From Hygrocybe punicea (Eukaryota > Basidiomycota > Agaricomycetes > Agaricales > Hygrophoraceae), in the NCBI GenBank assembly GCA_963556145.1, contig OY744472.1, forward strand, positions 4,402,001 to 4,466,000: a stretch of DNA of 64,000 nt, read 5' to 3'. How positions within the stretch are numbered: position 1 is the first letter of the stretch; every line of letters starts with the position of its first letter. The notes under the pieces are model-generated. The model did no database searches. It saw only the letters and a list, made by a program, of their open reading frames with translations, and was not told the DNA's origin. Positions 42,928 to 53,400 of the stretch are shown here, piece after piece. The position numbers and the translations under genes were made by a program.

Positions 42928-45143
42928 TTAAGCTGTGTCAATGTCAGACATGATCTGGAAGACTCCTGACTTTATCAGTGCAACATCTTCCTCTGCATAG
43001 CAAATGAGCAGATCTGCTGTGCCCCATCCAGTAATCCGATCCCCAGTAAGTTGGTGAACTCAACGGAAACCTTCTTTGTCAAAGTTTGGCAGAAGTCGAC
43101 TGAATTCCTTGCTGGAATGGTCAGAATGCTTGTCACAGTAATCCAGCCAGGTAGACATAATGGGGCACTCGACTGAGGCAGCTGGGCCAGTGGTCAGCTT
43201 GGCTGGATTTGGCATGAGAAGTGCTGAGTTGGTATTTGTGTGCGAGTTCAGCCTAGGGAAATGCAGGGGTAATCCCAGGATACATTTGTCTGTATCCGTA
43301 CTCGTACTCCCCACAGATACGGATGCAATATCCACGGATTTTACCCACGGATTCGCGATCAAAATGAGCCGGAGATCACCTGAAACGGTCAAGAATTGAC
43401 TGAGATAGAGTCCAATAAATGTTTAGTCTCTATCTCAGTCAATTCTTGACCGTTTTGGATGATCTCCGGCTCATTTTGAAGCCCACGGATACGAGAATCT
43501 GTATCCGTACTCGTACTCTTAAGAGTACGGATACCTGCGGATCAGGATTTACCCTTATCCCTGCATCTCCCTAGTTCAGCCACAGGTTGAGGATGCTGGT
43601 GGGAATTCCCTGTTTGAAAGGGGTGGTAACTGTGCTGCACTGTGGCTGACTGCGCTCATAAGTGTTGAGCTGGGGCCCTTGTGTGGGGACCATTGGCATA
43701 GATATTAAGTTCCAGAGGGACTTTATCAATTGGACATTGATCTGGTTGCCTTAGCTGTGCAGGATTACTAAATTGGCTTGCGAATGGCATGTAAAAAGAA
43801 TGATCTTACATGCAATGTCACCCATAAATTGAGGTTCTGCTCTGTGATTGGATAACAGCGGCCCATGTGGGGATCATTGTAGCATGGAACAGGCTTTCCA
43901 GGAAGGCTATGGACATCGCATTGGAAGGTGTTAATAATTTTGATACGCGCTTGCACCTTCTGTTCATGATAATGGTCTGCATCTGTCTTCAGCCTATCCA
44001 GATCAATGACCACCAGCTTCCAAACTGACTTTCCTGTACCGCTGCCCTTCATTGAAATGTTGGATTAATGCAAAGCATTATTAATAACAAAATGTGGTAC
44101 TCACTTTACCATCCCTGATGAGTGCCGGTTCATCACCTTTATTGAAAATTTGAACCATGACAGGTTTCATTTGATAAGTTGAACGATGGCCATTGGCAAG
44201 GATTGGTGGAACCACAAGTGGCCGAAGAAGTGAAATCATGGTATTGAGATGAACTTGTGAGGTAAGGTCGAGTGGGAGGGACTGTTTGTTGTCTGTGCTG
44301 AAATGATACTGAGCATGGAGAGATGTAGGGTATATATTGAACATTTCAGCCAATTTTTGCTGAAGTCCAAACCACATAGTTGTTGAATTCAACATCTCAA
44401 TTAACCACATTTGTGTTGTTCTGTTGTTTACCTCAATGGTGTATGTAAACAAGTCTGGCACAGAATGAGCAATGACAAAACATGGATGAGCAGATAGGTA
44501 TAATCACCATCCATGAGATTGCTGTCACTATCCTCAGACAGGGTAGTTGGCAGAGCCTTTTTCTTTGTCTTGGCAATGGCCTTTTTGCAGGCTGGCTTTG
44601 TCGGTGCCTCTTCAACCACCTCGACCTCCTCGACCTCCTCAGAATATATTTCCTTGTCTGTGTACTCCAGTTCCTCCTCCTCCTCCTCCTGTTCAGCTGT
44701 GTTTTCCCCCACATTGGATTTGTGTTCATCCCCAGTTTGCTCATTGATGAGGTCTACTGCCATGTGATGGAATAAGGCCCTGACTGGGCTCGAAGCTGCA
44801 CGAGTTGGCCGAGCTGAGGTGAGTTTCCATTTGTCAGATGACACGGCAGAGCATCTGCATCAGAACTGAATGCCAATGCAGCTGATTTCAAGAAGGTGCT
44901 GGTTCTTGCAGGATTGGAACCATTTGTGGAAGCGGAACGAGTTGAATGGGTTTGAGTTGACATGGTTACTCTGTCAGTGCACCCCTTTTTGTCAGGATCA
45001 GTTACAGCTGATTCCAGAGGTGCTTCATCAGCAGAGGGAGCAGGGGTGACAGTTTGGGGATTCACCGCTGCTTTTGTTTCCTAGATGGCCTTCCGTTTTG
45101 CTTTGGCTGCTTCTTGTCATTTTTTCACAGCCCCTTGGGCCAT
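42928..45143 (-). pseudogene. Passenger protein of second Tc1/mariner element, broken
   Basis: Minus strand from MAQGAVKK at 45143. The N-terminus has stops in place of probable Arg and Gln (TGA near 45,118; TAG near 45,083), then a Ser/Thr-rich stretch, an acidic EEEEEELEYTDKEIYSEE tract and a basic KKAIAKTKKKALP. A GT-AG intron near 44,460-44,512 joins SNLMD to DLFTYTIEV. Next is a domain with WLIEMLNSTTMWFGLQQKL, then a segment DADHYHEQKVQARIKI and the Cys/His module FQCDVHSLPGKPVPCYNDPH. After a MITE insertion the C-terminal helical domain includes ITGWGTADLLICYAEEDVAL, ending at 42928. Domain order matches the intact gene at 18791-20177. Function unknown. Confidence 0.7.
43254..43573. 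mobile_element. 320-bp hAT-type palindromic MITE
   Basis: Ends TAGGGAAATGCAGGGGTAA and, read inward from the right, TAGGGAGATGCAGGGATAA; target duplication GTTCAGCC at 43246-43253 and 43574-43581. The arms are inverted over most of the length, with clusters of GGATACGG/CCGTATCC words and a centre near 43,412 in 'aatgtttag'. It interrupts the C-terminal part of the passenger gene. Confidence 0.9.
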
Positions 45144-45321
45144 AGCGGGAGGAACAGCTGTGAGTATAAACCATTCAGTGTCAGTGTTTGTAAACACTAA
45201 AAGATCAGACAGACTCTGGCTTCTCAAGGTCAAATCTTCAGTGCTCTAGTGCCAGGAACAACATAAAATTTTATTTTGTATATCAACAAATACTCATGCA
45301 ACCAAACAGCTCACGCAAACC

Positions 45322-46894
45322 ATGGCTCTCGTCCCACCCACCAATGCTGTGGGAGTGATCCCTCCACCCCTCACTGCTAATCCACCCACCCTTGTGGATA
45401 TCACAAATGCGAAGGACTATGTAGAAAAGCTCTCACACTCCAAAAGTCAGTATGAGAAACTGGTTTTTGCTGTGAGAACTCTACTGACTGTTCATGATAG
45501 TGGCAGGACATCCCCTCCATGTCACTGATGCAGAAATTGGGTCCACTGAACTCTACAAGAATTCAGTTGCTTTCTCCCATAATCCAGGGGGAGATGCCGC
45601 TAGTGTATTGCATGGGTACATGAACCCGTGCGGGTTTTTCCTATGGGTAGGCCCGGGTACGGGTACAGGTAGCCACATCGGGACCCGTGACAAACCCGTA
45701 CCCATGCCGCCGGGTACGGGTTTTCACAGGTTAGCTCACAGGTACTGTCACGGTCCCATGACATATGATTTCCTTCAACAACAATGATGAGCACAACGAA
45801 ACAACAACGAAACAGCGGTAGACACAGGTAGGAGACAATGGGAACAGCAGTGGGGAGTGGTGCACCCACCCCTGCTGCACCAGGTATGTCAATTTTTTTA
45901 CTTTTTATATTATACAAACTAATTCAACGACAATAATGGCAAACCACAACAGCAGGTCCCCACCCCTGCGTCTCGTTCACACCCCCGCTAACACCTTGCA
46001 AACGGCACACCAACGTCAGTGTGCCGTTCGCAAGGTTACAGGAACCACAATTGCACACCCCCACCCCCCACTAAAACCTCACGAGTGGCACTCCTGTGCC
46101 GTTCGCGAGGTTCCAGGCACCAGTGCCCAGGTCCCCGCCCCCCTGGCCAACACAATTGCATGCCCCCACCCCCCACTAAAACCTCACGAGTGGCACCCCT
46201 GTGCCATTCACGAGGTTCCTGGCACCAGTGCCCAGGTCCCCGCCCCCCTGGTCAACACCTCACGAGTACGCACCCCCAACGTCAATTGACATTGGGCTGC
46301 ATTCGCGAGGTTGCAGGGGGTTCGAGACCTCACCAGTGACACCTCACCAGCACCCCACCACATTGTGGTGGGATACCCCTGGGTAACTAGGCGTACCTGG
46401 ACCCATACCCACCAGAACCCGTTCCCGTCACCACAGGTACAGGTAAAGCCAGGTACAGGTACGGGTACACCTAGTTGTACCCGGGGGTTACCCGTGCCAT
46501 TAACTAGATGCCTCTCCGCCCTGGTTGGCGAACCTCACTGCAACGGTCAACTGAATCGATAATAATGTCGTGTTGCTGCTTCAACAGTCAGATGAACTTC
46601 CCATTCTCCTTTACAACAGCCAAACAGGACCTCGAGGGCCCCTCTGTAACCAAACTGTAGTTGCCTATGGCGTTCACCCACTAATGGGAGCGCCTAATCC
46701 TTGAACCCAGGATGAACTTGTGCAATTCACAGGTAAGATCATTCTGCTATCCTGTTCTGACCTTGTCACATAGTCCTTCTCAGTTCAAGAGTGTATTGCA
46801 TCTGCAAATGTGCTTGGTTTACCTGCCTTACCAGCTAATTCCACTGTTATAGAAAGGAGGCGACAAATTGCTGTTCGAATTGGGGTTGCAATTG
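45322..46894 (+). pseudogene. Plus-strand ORF in second Tc1/mariner element, broken
   Basis: Begins MALVPPTNAVGVIPPPLTAN, continues AKDYVEKLSHSKSQYEKLVF, shifts frame near 45,505 (HPLHVTDAEIGSTELYKNSV), and is interrupted by the hAT derivative 45601-46506. Beyond it reads VVLLLQQSDELPILLYNSQT and TVVAYGVHPLMGAPNP with TGA stops, then after a probable intron starting GTAAGATC (46,733) LGLPALPANSTVIERRRQIA to the TAG at 46,892. I do not recognise the family. It lies between the transposase and the other passenger gene, transcribed opposite to both. Confidence 0.5.
45601..46506 (+). mobile_element. Cassette-type hAT derivative with 8-bp duplication
   Basis: Left end TAGTGTATTGCATGGGTAC, right end read inward TAGTTAATGGCACGGGTAAC; flanks GATGCCGC (45593-45600) and GATGCCTC (46507-46514), seven of eight identical. 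GGGTAC words are dense at both ends. Shared modules: GGTGCACCCACCCCTGC ... CAGGTATGT at about 45,859-45,893 and GTCAATTGAC near 46,282. Between them a ~105-bp unit with 'cccccactaaaacctcacgag' and 'gttcgcgaggtt' is repeated (46,050-46,260). No transposase. Confidence 0.82.
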
Positions 46895-47071
46895 AGTAGT
46901 TGTTAGGCTTTTTGATAAAACAGTCTGCCGGTGATCAAGCTTCGATCAAGAGCCATTTGCCTAGATGTGATGACTCCGTGTATTTTGTACATTTACAATA
47001 TGAAAACTGTTCTTTTCCACATATTCTAATTCCCTGACTAGCAAGTCACAGATTATAATAAATAATCACAT

Positions 47072-48406
47072 TTACAACAAAGAGTATACATATATTGTAC
47101 AGAAATGGTGGAAGAAACATAGGGGGAGGACAGGAGGACAAGCTACACATAACCAACCAAATACATCCATGGGGCTAATCTCGTAGAGGGGTTTGAGTAA
47201 CACACAATAAATATCCATTAAAGTCAATTCTGTCATAGCCATGCAGATGTATTCGCCATTGCAGTGGAGGGAATATTTCATTGCAGAGAATGCCAGTTCA
47301 ATCAGATTGTAGTCAGGCGAATATGGTGGTAGAAATTCACACCGCATACCTCTGAAAAATGACATGGTAGTCACAAAATTGAAGATAATATAAATCAAAA
47401 CTTACTGAGATTCAATGAGCTCCAAAATTTCAGGGTGCTTGTGAATTCAGCAATTATCCATGATGATAACTGATTTTGGGGCAGGGAATGGTTGCATTTG
47501 ATCAAGGAGACGGTTTATGAATGAATAAAAAAGATTTGTGTCAAAAGCGCCTTCAACAATTTTGCAGTGGATGATGCCATCATTAAGGGCCAAAGCGGGA
47601 AGAACAGAAAACATAGAAATATATTAGCATTGTCAATGAATGGAGGACTAAAATGTGAGTGAACATACCATTGTCTGCAGCAAAAGAAGGCTTTGCGAGT
47701 TGCTTTTTGGCCACGGATGGCCCAGGCTCTTCCACAATATGTTGTTTGACGATCCATAGCACTTTCATCGACAAAAACTAGTTGTTCAGCCTCATATGTG
47801 CCAATGCGAGCAGCAAACATGCTTCATTTCTCTTCGCTTCATTCAATCGTGACACGGGAGAGCTGACAATTGATTAGTTGGATAATTATGAAATAGTGGG
47901 CAAAGCATACCTTTTTCATGATATAACCGCCCTTTACAAGGGTTCTCCATATCGTCGAAATTGATACTGAAGTACCACAAGTCTCCTGGAGCTTCATTCG
48001 CAGTTCATCGAGATACAGATCAGGGCATTCATTCAACCTGTGATGCATATACTGCATATCGAAATTTTGTGGAAATTTTGTGGAGAAGGAGTGCACAAGA
48101 TGTAATGCTACACACCTCAATATCATAGTTACACAGAATTCGATGCACTTTTGGCCTTTCACACTCAGGGACATTGATTTGGCCAGAACGCTTGAAGTAT
48201 GCCAGTATCTTCCGAATGGAACGACTAGAGACATTGGTGTATATGGCAATGTCCTCCTCTGTCATGGTTGTGCCGAGTCGTACAATTATCCACTGAACAA
48301 CTGATGGAATCACCTTGCCTTGAACCATGGGTGGTTGTTGATGGTGTTGAACTGCCAAGTTTTTATTGAATTCCCAATTTAGGTGGTTATCATCAATTCC
48401 CCTCAC
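47072..48406 (-). pseudogene. Tc1/mariner DDE transposase of second element, broken
   Basis: From MRGIDDNHLNWEF at 48406. A paired HTH region (EDIAIYTNVSSRSIRKILAY) is followed by a GT-AG intron 48052-48115, then LDELRMKLQETCGTSVSIST and a second intron 47863-47910. Two TGA codons lie in IE-TGA-SEEK-TGA-SMF, where relatives have Arg. The DDE domain has LVFVDESAMDRQTTYCGRAW, VIIMDNC-TGA-IHKHPEI and YSPDYNLIELAF, so the three acidic residues remain. Further introns lie near 47,600-47,680 and 47,350-47,405; the acceptor of the former appears altered. The protein ends at 47072. Distinct in sequence from the transposase at 20337-21368. Confidence 0.85.
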
Positions 48407-48763
48407 CTTGGAATTGAATTATTGACAAGAAAGTCACAGTGATTGACTAGCACATTGATAGGTTACCAGAGGTCATGCATGTGAAGTTTTGTGCGGATTG
48501 GTGGACTCCCGAAGCTTCTGGAGGTGTTGCATGTGGGGGGGTTGCACCAAAAAATTTGAATTTTTATGTGACCATTTTCAGGACTTTTTAGACTGTGAAC
48601 ATCTAGACATTATATTCGAACTCTCATATTTCAAACTGCTAAGCTGTACATTGAGTATTACATGAGGCATTGCAATTTTGAGTTGGGTGCTCAAAATGAA
48701 GCGTGACTGTGATGTTGGCAAAGTCACATGCAAAATACAATGGATGAATTGTGTTTGACAGTA

Positions 48764-48851
48764 TGAATTGTATTTTGCACAAGTACTCCATAATTGGACT
48801 AAGCAAAATTGTGGCTGGCTTTGTTTACTAACATTTTCTTCAAGCCACTGT
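48764..48851 (-). pseudogene. Gypsy Gag fragment upstream of Tc1 insertion
   Basis: On the minus strand this reads YSGLKKMLVNKASHNFA, a TAG stop, then SNYGVLVQNTIHS, which joins in frame to LRYTSLSNYEHW at 42,426 once the Tc1/mariner element and one TA are removed. The Gag assignment rests on this join and on the similarity of the joined segment to Gag of related elements. On its upstream side it is cut by the palindrome at 48855-49820. Confidence 0.7.
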
Positions 48852-48854
48852 AGA

Positions 48855-49820
48855 CACACTGGACTACTGAAAACTGGACCAAAACTAATAGTTTCAATAA
48901 ACTAGTTAGCCAAGGGCAAATTGGAATGAAAATCATTAGATTAGGAAGTCCCGGAACGAATATGTAAACTAATGAAATCAGTATTGTTTTTGGAGGTACT
49001 AAAATCAATACCTAAACTAAACAATTCAGGTAACCTGAAATGGTAACTGAAATATTTGTTTTCAGGACTATTGTCAGGATATCTAAAACTATTGTTTGCA
49101 GCAGTGTCCTGAAACTCAATAGGAAACCTCAGATTTCAGGGTGCCCTCATAAAAATAATGCCTTCAGGGCTTCTGAAATCTAAGGTTTCCTATTGAGTTT
49201 CAGGACACTACTGAAAACAATAGTTTTGGATATCCTGACAATAGTCCCAAAAATAAATATTTCAGTTACCATTTCAGGTTACCTGAATTGTTTAGTTTAG
49301 GTATTGATTTTAGTACCCCCAAAAACAAGACTGATTTCATTAGTTTATTGCTGTTTTCAAAATGCATGACTTTTTTTGAAAAAATAAATCTTTCAAAGAA
49401 CAAAGGACCATAATTGTGAGAAAGTTTCTATATATGGTAGCACTGGTAAGCGTTTACTCAAGTCAATGTCGGACGACAAAGAGGAGATCAATGAGGGCTG
49501 TACATGTTCAGCAATTCTTTTATTGACATTGTACACAGGGGGCTGCAGTAACCACAATGATGGGAAAGGGTTCGCATTCACTGTCCAGTTCATAGTGATA
49601 CCATATATAGAAACTTTCCCACGATTATGGTCCTTCGTTCTTTGAAAGATTTATTTTTTCAAAAAAATTCATGCATTTTGAAAACAGCAATAAATATTAG
49701 TTCCAGGACTTCCTAATCTAATGATTTTCATTCCCATTTGAGCTTGGCTAACTAGTTTATTGAAACTATTAGTTTTGGTATAGTTTTTAGTACAGCTGAA
49801 ATTGTTTATTTTCCAGTGTG
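48855..49820. mobile_element. Palindromic element with 3-bp duplication in gypsy Gag
   Basis: Ends CACACTGG and CCAGTGTG; AGA flanks both (48852-48854; 49821-49823). Inverted arms run from CCAAAACTAATAGTTTCAAT (48,882) to its complement near 49,780, with centre about 49,155; the right arm is split by the small element 49348-49690. CACTG-type ends with a 3-bp duplication recall CACTA elements, but only 8 terminal bases match, so the class is tentative. No coding capacity. Confidence 0.7.
49348..49690. mobile_element. 343-bp palindromic foldback element, TA duplication
   Basis: Ends TTGCTGTTTTCAAAATGCAT and the inverse; TA on both sides (49346-49347; 49691-49692). The opposite arm of the palindrome it entered (48,930-48,965) shows the uninterrupted site. 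Same terminal word as the element at 1594-2232 (TTGCTRTTTTCA). No ORF. Confidence 0.88.
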
Positions 49821-49892
49821 AGAGAGGTGAAGGGGAAATAAGAGTATGGAGTTTTAATTAACACACGTGTTTTGGTGTTGCCTCTTAAATAC

Positions 49893-50432
49893 TAGTTGGT
49901 ACCCGTGCTTCGCAACGGTGTTTAGTTAATGATGTTTAGTTAATGATTTTCAAAGTTAGTTAGTAAAGTTAGTTTGTAAAGCTATTAAATGTTAGTAGAG
50001 TTATTAAATATTAGTTTTCAAAGTTAGTAAAAATTAGTAGAGTTAGTAAATGTCCAAAGTTATCAAATATTAGACTGTATTGTGATTGAAGAGCTCAAGT
50101 GTTTGCCCTCAAGTAAAGAGAGGTACACTGAAATTTTAGTCAAGTCCTCAAAAGCCTGCCCTAAAGTCACACATGTGAAAGCACAAAAAAACAGTCTCAA
50201 TTCAAAGCAATAGTAAAGCAATAGTACAAACACCCAAACACATCCAAGTTCTAAATATCAATACAAACACCCAAACAAATATTGGCAAGATAACAACCGC
50301 ATCTAATTCTATAGAGTCCATTTTACTACAAACAAAGTCAAGAAAAAGCAAAGAACAGCCATAAATGTCCCAAATCTAAGAACAGCCATCAATAACATTT
50401 CAAAGTCAATAATAGACAGGCAACATACCCCA
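49893..50432 (-). other. Helitron 3' untranslated tail
   Basis: Contains short direct repeats built on AAAGTTAGTAAA and AAACACCCAAACA, and the terminal hairpin CCGTTGCGAAGCACGG. No gene. The CTAG end is at 49892. Confidence 0.6.
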
Positions 50433-53400
50433 TCAAAGTATATTGGTCAACAGTTCTCGATAGACAATGTTTGATGTAGAGGTGTCATTGGAATGATGAG
50501 GAAACAGAACTTTGATCCTATCTCCAGAAGTGCAGCGGGAAAGAGCAACGTAGAGCTGGCCATGAGAGAAGATTGGGTCACGAAGGTCCAAACCAACATT
50601 GATCACAGATTGGCCTTGTGATTTGTTGATTGTCATGGCAAAGGCAAGACGCACAGGGAACTGGTGCCTTGACAAAGGGATGCCCAATGAATCATCTGAA
50701 GGCTCAATGGTAATCCTTGGAATGAAGACGGTTTGTCCAGCATGTTTGCCTCCCAAAATGCGACACTGCAACACACGTGGTTTGATGTCTGTCAAAATCA
50801 TGCGGGTTCCATTGCAAAGGCCATTTGAAACATCAATGTTTCGAAGAAGCATGAGAGGACAGCCTATTTTCAAGGCAAGGTTGGCCAAGGGTAAGCCTGA
50901 TGCCTTTTGAGCATTGAGGAACTCGATGGGGTAAATGTTTTCGACGCCAACGACTTTGTCAATTGATCTGACGATACACTCTTCACCTGGAAACCTGTCA
51001 AGGATAGCCTTGTTGAGGTCATCCACATAGTTATTGGTTGGAGAGAGAATAGTGCGGTCGAGGAAATAGTGATCCAGTTTAGCGCCATCTGCGATTCCTG
51101 GATACAGATTGTCAATCAGGGATTCGACAGTGTTTTCTGGCATGCGCATGTTAAGTGGGAGATGGATGGTGTTTTGGGGACCCAATCCATGACCGGCGCC
51201 TACTTCCAACAGCCAAGCTGCGAATGCCTCACTCTCTGGGGTTTGATCCAAATGCATGTTCTGTTTCAAGTGAAGGACCTGTATGTGTGGCCATAAGGTG
51301 GATCTTTTGAGAGAGAAATTGACTATCCTCTCCCTGGAGCCACGGGGAACGACGGGGGTAGTCTGTCGAAAGTCACCACCAAACAGCATTGTCATTCCTC
51401 CAAAGAGTCTGTTATCATCCAGGACATCCTTTAATGTGCGATTGAGTGCCTCGACAGCATGACGATGCTGCATTGGAGCTTCATCCCAAATGATGATGTC
51501 TGTCTGCCTCAAAACATCTGCAAGTTCACTTTGCTTCTGTATCCTGCAAGTGGAATCCTCGAAGATGGGAATGGGAATTTTTAATCGAGAGTGAGCGGTG
51601 CTTCCACCATCCAAGATGAGGGCAGAGATGGCAGAGGAGGCGACGGTGAGAGCAACCTTGTGATTGGCACGAACAGTTGCAGCAATGGTATTGCACACAA
51701 AGGTCTTTCCTCCACCACCTGCACTGTGAATGAAGAAAGCCTTTCCCTCCTTGTTGTTGACGGAATGCATGACGGTATCATAAGCAGCGTGTTGCTCAAG
51801 ATTGAAGCGCCCCCTGTTGAATTCGACACGAAGCAAGAGATCGTATGGGTCGAAATCCAATTGCTGCTGCAGAAGTTGATTTGGATTCTGCTGGACCTGC
51901 CATTCACCTGCAGAAAGAGGCATAGGAGGATAAAGGGAGAGGTTTTTGCCAGAATTAAGAAGGATGGCATTGATCAAAAACAGGCCATAATCGTAAACCT
52001 GGTCCTCTGTGGGATCTGGGATGCCATGGTGATTTATGATCCTGACACGCAAGTCATTGCAAATATGAACCCTATGTTGAGTCCAAAGCACGTCTGGTTG
52101 AGTTGGTATACAGTGCATGAGGATTGTGGCAAAGAGGATGCGCAATTGACCGCCTGTTTGTATGTCGCCTGCTCCGTTCAAACAGCTGTCTTGTAAGTTG
52201 GATAAGTGACACCAGCGAATTTGTTCAGATCATCCCAATCCAATGCACCCTTGACCATGGTTAGAAGTGTCCTGAGGTAAAACCTCTCTCCTGCAGATGG
52301 ATAAACCCAGGTCAACCTTGCTATGGCAAAACCTTTTTTACGAACAGTCCAAGCTTTTGTCTTCTTGTTCCAAACGAAATGCTGGGGGAAATCCTGATAG
52401 GTGTGATTGATAGCATCAGGCAGCAACTGGTTTGCCTTGAACCAACCCATGAGCTCGGTTGATTTGTTAGTGCCACGGTCCGCGATAAGCTCTGCAATGT
52501 CCTCTTCTTTAAAGAACACAGTCTGCTGATCTTTGAGGTGGACAGGAAGACGATACACGGTAGGACTCTTCTCATGCATGGAGAACTCGAATATGTGCCA
52601 GCAAGCTTCTGGAGGACCAATGTAACGACCATCGATATACTCCTGTATTTCATTGATTTCTGCATTGCCATTCTGCCCCACAGCCAAAGTTGCCAAATCA
52701 TGCCCCTTGTATATGTACTTGTGAATATACTTGATGGCCTTGACGGAAGCGCATATCTCGACATTGATGTGGCAGTTGTAACATGTGGAATGGTATGGGT
52801 TGTAAGGGATGACATCACGATTGTCAAAGACATGACCCTTGCTGTTGGTGAAGGTGCGACCATTGTTAGGTCTGGCATACTCTGGGTAACCATCATCTCC
52901 AAAGCGGGTCTCTGCAGAAAAGGTCTTTGGGTAATGCTTGCTGCACTTCCCATTTACCATGCAAGGAGCATTAGGAAACTCTGCACTGCAAGGACCATGC
53001 ATCATGCACTTGGTGACAGTGTCATACAACTGGGGTGTGGCGACAGGGTCAGGGATCTGAGCGGAGACTATGCCGTCAACGTCTGGAACAGTGCTGATCT
53101 TGAAAGGACCTCGAAGAAATATGAGGAGATGCATGTGAGGCAAACCTCGCTTTTGGAATTCGACAGTGAAGACCAATCCTGTGACCTCTCCAAAGAGACC
53201 CCCTCTGACCTCTTTCAACAGTGCCTTCATCTTCTGGTAGAAGACTCGTGCGATGATGTCTGGGCGATCGTGAGCTGTTTGATGTCTTAAAGGTGTGCCA
53301 GGACCATCGTTGACCTCTCTGCCATATTTCAACAGCTCTTCTTGAATCTCTGGCCAATTTGGATTGCAGGTCATTGTCAGAAAGAGATCTGGCTTCTGAC

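Larger units (their letters stand above)
42429..48761 (-). mobile_element. Second Tc1/mariner element, 6.3 kb, with passenger genes
   Basis: Inverted ends of about 300 bases are evident: 42,440-42,710 against 48,480-48,750 (for example TTTTGCCAACATCACAGTCA at the left). TA is at 42427-42428 and 48762-48763, and excision restores the gypsy Gag frame (NTIHS-LRYTS). The left end lacks about a dozen terminal bases present at the right (CTGTCAAACACAA...). It holds a spliced DDE transposase, a passenger gene homologous to that of the first Tc1/mariner element, and a further plus-strand ORF. Two hAT-type MITEs (43254-43573, 45601-46506) have landed in it. Confidence 0.85.
25890..49891 (-). mobile_element. 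Ty3/gypsy retrotransposon, shattered by nested insertions
   Basis: One element can be followed on the minus strand by joining coding blocks across insertions: Gag (48764-48851 and 41546-42426), protease (40978-41310), linker (40403-40960), reverse transcriptase (40271-40320 then 30450-31563), RNase H (about 30,100-30,600), integrase (28832-30085) and C-terminus (28704-28831 and 25905-26192). Four clean insertions (26201-28695, 29286-29485, 31566-40268, 42429-48761) and a fifth near the 5' end (48855-49820) each leave a target duplication, and their removal restores frame. The coding remnant is about 5.5 kb. LTRs were not identified. Many stops are present. Confidence 0.85.

Noticed and set aside
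51591..53290. Plus-strand frames of 200-250 codons opposite the Helitron gene
   Set aside because: They are shadows of the well-supported Rep-helicase ORF on the other strand.
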